Assembly: GCA_035527715.1 (NCBI GenBank)
Contig: DATKZY010000206.1
Location: 1-14,889, forward strand
Length of the DNA: 14,889 nt
Source: DSUN01 sp035527715
GTDB taxonomy: Bacteria; Planctomycetota; PUPC01; DSUN01
Direction of reading: 5' to 3'
Within the stretch, counting starts at the first letter, position 1, and each line of letters opens with the position of its first letter. The position numbers and the translations under genes were made by a program. Positions 14,501-14,889 of this stretch are shown here, in pieces. The notes under the pieces were generated by a model, which saw nothing but the letters and a program-made list of their open reading frames with translations, had not been told where the DNA came from and did no database searches.

Positions 14501-14678
14501 GGTAGAACACGTTGCCCGGCTGGCTGGAGCGGACGAACAGGAGCTTGGTGTCGGGTGCCCCGCAGCCCATCGTCTTCAGGTTTTCCGGCAGCAGCAAGTC
14601 GGCGGCCCCGAGGGCCTGGGCTGCCAGCCCGGTGAAGAGGAACGCCGCCATGCATCGTCCACGCGCCGTGCTCGCCAT
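11592..14678 (-). CDS. Secreted clan GH-A-like glycoside hydrolase with CBM9-like C-terminus
   Basis: The product is 1028 residues from ATG 14678, with GGAGG 6 nt upstream; the frame is open further upstream but the signal peptide (RCMAAFLFTGLAAQALGAAD) begins here. Domains: beta-sandwich (about 28-150); TIM barrel (about 175-560) opening with IKGVRIELGWAEGKPGTYDW as in GH39/GH42-like enzymes; acid/base E309 in IEHWNEPWEG; probable nucleophile E402 in STDTETWIAA, 93 residues later as expected for strands 4 and 7; beta-sandwich (about 591-685); and a C-terminal CBM9-like domain (about 689-1028) opening with TIDGNLDDWKGDLG and AELRLAWDDRFLYVAARVHD. The CBM9-like region is longer than a single module of about 190 residues, with an inserted helical stretch (YRKFVLANLRDKKTEGKMKA). 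The product is exported; the substrate cannot be assigned. The nucleophile assignment is less certain than the acid/base. Confidence 0.82.
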   Translation of the reverse strand: MASTARGRCMAAFLFTGLAAQALGAADLLLPENLKTMGCGAPDTKLLFVRSSQPGNVFYPGDSVDLTIKVTRGKEALRSVALEIIEIAARQNKYLKGWSVMSEPVAIENLGSRGKLDVPVTIEDKEGTTAEVEARNVPVPARYGTYAVTIAPNGENPQFLCTLLRAHKPKEGFDVDAPVFGEGQFLTHDSQKPEHIRARALTLARLGIKGVRIELGWAEGKPGTYDWGRFDPLMNGLAEAKIKALVTMGGHPYWTEPFGQPTPACIPQKPDHSCMPKHYEAFGKWIYAFCERYWKGGNGALWAIEHWNEPWEGISISGWESDSNHYRALMKQIADNARKVDRRIKTAAACSIMNTEDKFLSGEDRNELAKLVDLFTDHYVPPRTSYGPMVAKHWGKESTDTETWIAATEVLLPQIVTQFLACGQDRMTPWHPAMTYFKAPGSPMNFQMPNPVALASNVFNVFLTGRRFQRMLFHDHLPWAFQFGTGRDAVVVFFGKLYAPHGGDPKDVLWWQLQAHEGGTITIDNADGRLEFYDIAGNRELEGQKQVALPMDHLSHYIRSPRGGIKLIEQRLAEAKIEGMRPVEIIARDFTAPVDAPNAAVRFTVHNLLNRRISGTLRVTPPAGIKLKAASTELKLGAGQRANVTWEIAEAKPAPTNAYLFRFAFAGDTGTAEWTENLNVAAASKGTKTIDGNLDDWKGDLGVLVDAKLQKVDPTQQAWMPFLAAKDAQPDGSFAELRLAWDDRFLYVAARVHDPSDSPGKQRLATWDEEQYFRSAKDDETCERLRPYRKFVLANLRDKKTEGKMKADPEWPAYQKFIESDLELKHAVTSNAATVYFQAKDRNPKATFADAYYVYKKTPWNDQPWAGDTLQLGFDVLPDYHYNMKLDTDKVPHGFHAMPDTDYEFAAYPCLDGKAELWRILAPGMARTHHYPRQPRAKFDQGPVAGSQQVVRREGKVTTYELAIPWSELKQWKPKAGQTFGFTFRVNNNEKPNIVYGADKSATKSNGLSLHPYWETKPSCGIRWALGQ

Positions 14679-14730
14679 CGGTTGCCTCCGTTTCGCTTGG
14701 GAGGAGTTGTGGGTCCGCGCTGGGCGCGCA

Positions 14731-14759
14731 ATCTTCGCGCTTTCCGTGGCGGGTGTCAA
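14731..14759 (-). promoter_or_regulatory. Candidate promoter of the GH-A-like gene
   Basis: A perfect TTGACA on the minus strand (14759-14754) is followed after 17 nt by GAAGAT (14736-14731), a poor -10 (3 of 6). The predicted leader would be about 45 nt. Confidence 0.35.
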
Positions 14760-14887
14760 CCAGAAGAGGGCCTGCGGGTATGACCCCCAGCTATGGCAGC
14801 CACCTCCTTTCCCGTCTTCTCGTGCTCGTCGTCGTCCTCGTCGTCGTCGTCGATTCTCTGGGCTTTCCCCCCTCCCGCATTCGACGA
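14756..14887 (-). other. Right edge: trinucleotide tract, possibly the acidic tail of a truncated gene
   Basis: CGTCGTCGTC-type triplets run through 14826-14852, interrupted once by a CTC. On the minus strand one frame, open from the edge to a TGA at 14758-14756, reads an acidic run (RIDDDDEDDDEHEKTGKEVA, then 17 more residues), as in many acidic C-terminal tails; the other minus frames give runs of Arg or Thr. A strong Shine-Dalgarno look-alike, AAAGGAGGTG, on the minus strand (14810-14801) has no start codon at a proper distance. Whether this is coding cannot be decided from the 130 bases available. Confidence 0.25.
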
Positions 14888-14889
14888 CG

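Noticed and set aside
11532..14783. A 1083-codon plus-strand frame opposite the GH-A-like gene
   Set aside because: Antisense shadow with no recognisable motif; the minus strand carries catalytic and CBM9-like motifs and a clean ribosome-binding site.
14795..14812. 3' end of 16S rRNA (CACCTCCTTT on the plus strand)
   Set aside because: The upstream bases do not match the conserved 16S 3' region; it is a chance anti-Shine-Dalgarno-like string.
1..14889. CRISPR array, prophage or insertion-sequence transposase
   Set aside because: No regularly spaced 25-40 bp repeats with unique spacers, no phage structural genes and no transposase frame were seen.

Overview
The window is a GC-rich (about two-thirds G+C by eye) bacterial chromosome segment. 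Its mix of genes points to a PVC-group bacterium, most likely Planctomycetota, with Lentisphaerota, Kiritimatiellota or Hydrogenedentota as alternatives. The mix is large secreted multidomain glycoside hydrolases, a secreted right-handed beta-helix protein, two Gfo/Idh/MocA dehydrogenases, toxin-antitoxin pairs and dense palindromic intergenic repeats. The assignment rests on gene content only; there is no rRNA or tRNA gene in the window.

Layout, left to right. 2-487 (+) is the C-terminal end of a probable AAA/RepA-type ATPase. 488-780 is non-coding and holds strong hairpins and a repeat family built on CTAGTGGATCAA. A minus-strand block follows, read from right to left: a 1171-residue GH2-type glycosidase (6680-3165), a HicB/HicA pair (3007-2487) with a likely promoter and operator, and a beta-helix protein (2463-781) starting 23 nt after hicA. 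6681-7102 is a divergent regulatory region carrying a 161-bp composite palindrome. Two co-directional plus-strand genes come next: a Gfo/Idh/MocA dehydrogenase (7103-8194) and a membrane-anchored coiled-coil protein of unknown function (8209-9168). 9169-9522 lies between converging genes; it has a near-consensus promoter with no gene behind it, a 10-bp tandem repeat and a strong hairpin. The rest is minus-strand: a clan GH-A-like glycosidase with a CBM9-like C-terminus (14678-11592), a DUF2281-type antitoxin with a PIN (VapC-like) toxin (11501-10756), and a second Gfo/Idh/MocA dehydrogenase (10575-9523) with a repeat-filled leader. The right edge (14679-14889) holds a promoter candidate and a GAC/GTC trinucleotide tract.

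How the genes may work together (inference). The three exported proteins, all with signal peptides, fit breakdown of a complex, perhaps uronic-acid-containing or sulfated, polysaccharide outside the cytoplasm. The two cytoplasmic NAD(P)-dependent dehydrogenases fit oxidation of released sugars or cyclitols. There is no transporter, SusC/D pair, sulfatase or dedicated regulator here, so this is not a classical polysaccharide-utilisation locus. The two toxin-antitoxin modules sit between the carbohydrate genes, each with its own promoter, and look like later insertions or stabilising modules. No clearly new defence or mobile system is visible. The most unusual material is the repeat architecture, a promoter-like sequence shared between units, and the domain inserted in the GH2 enzyme.
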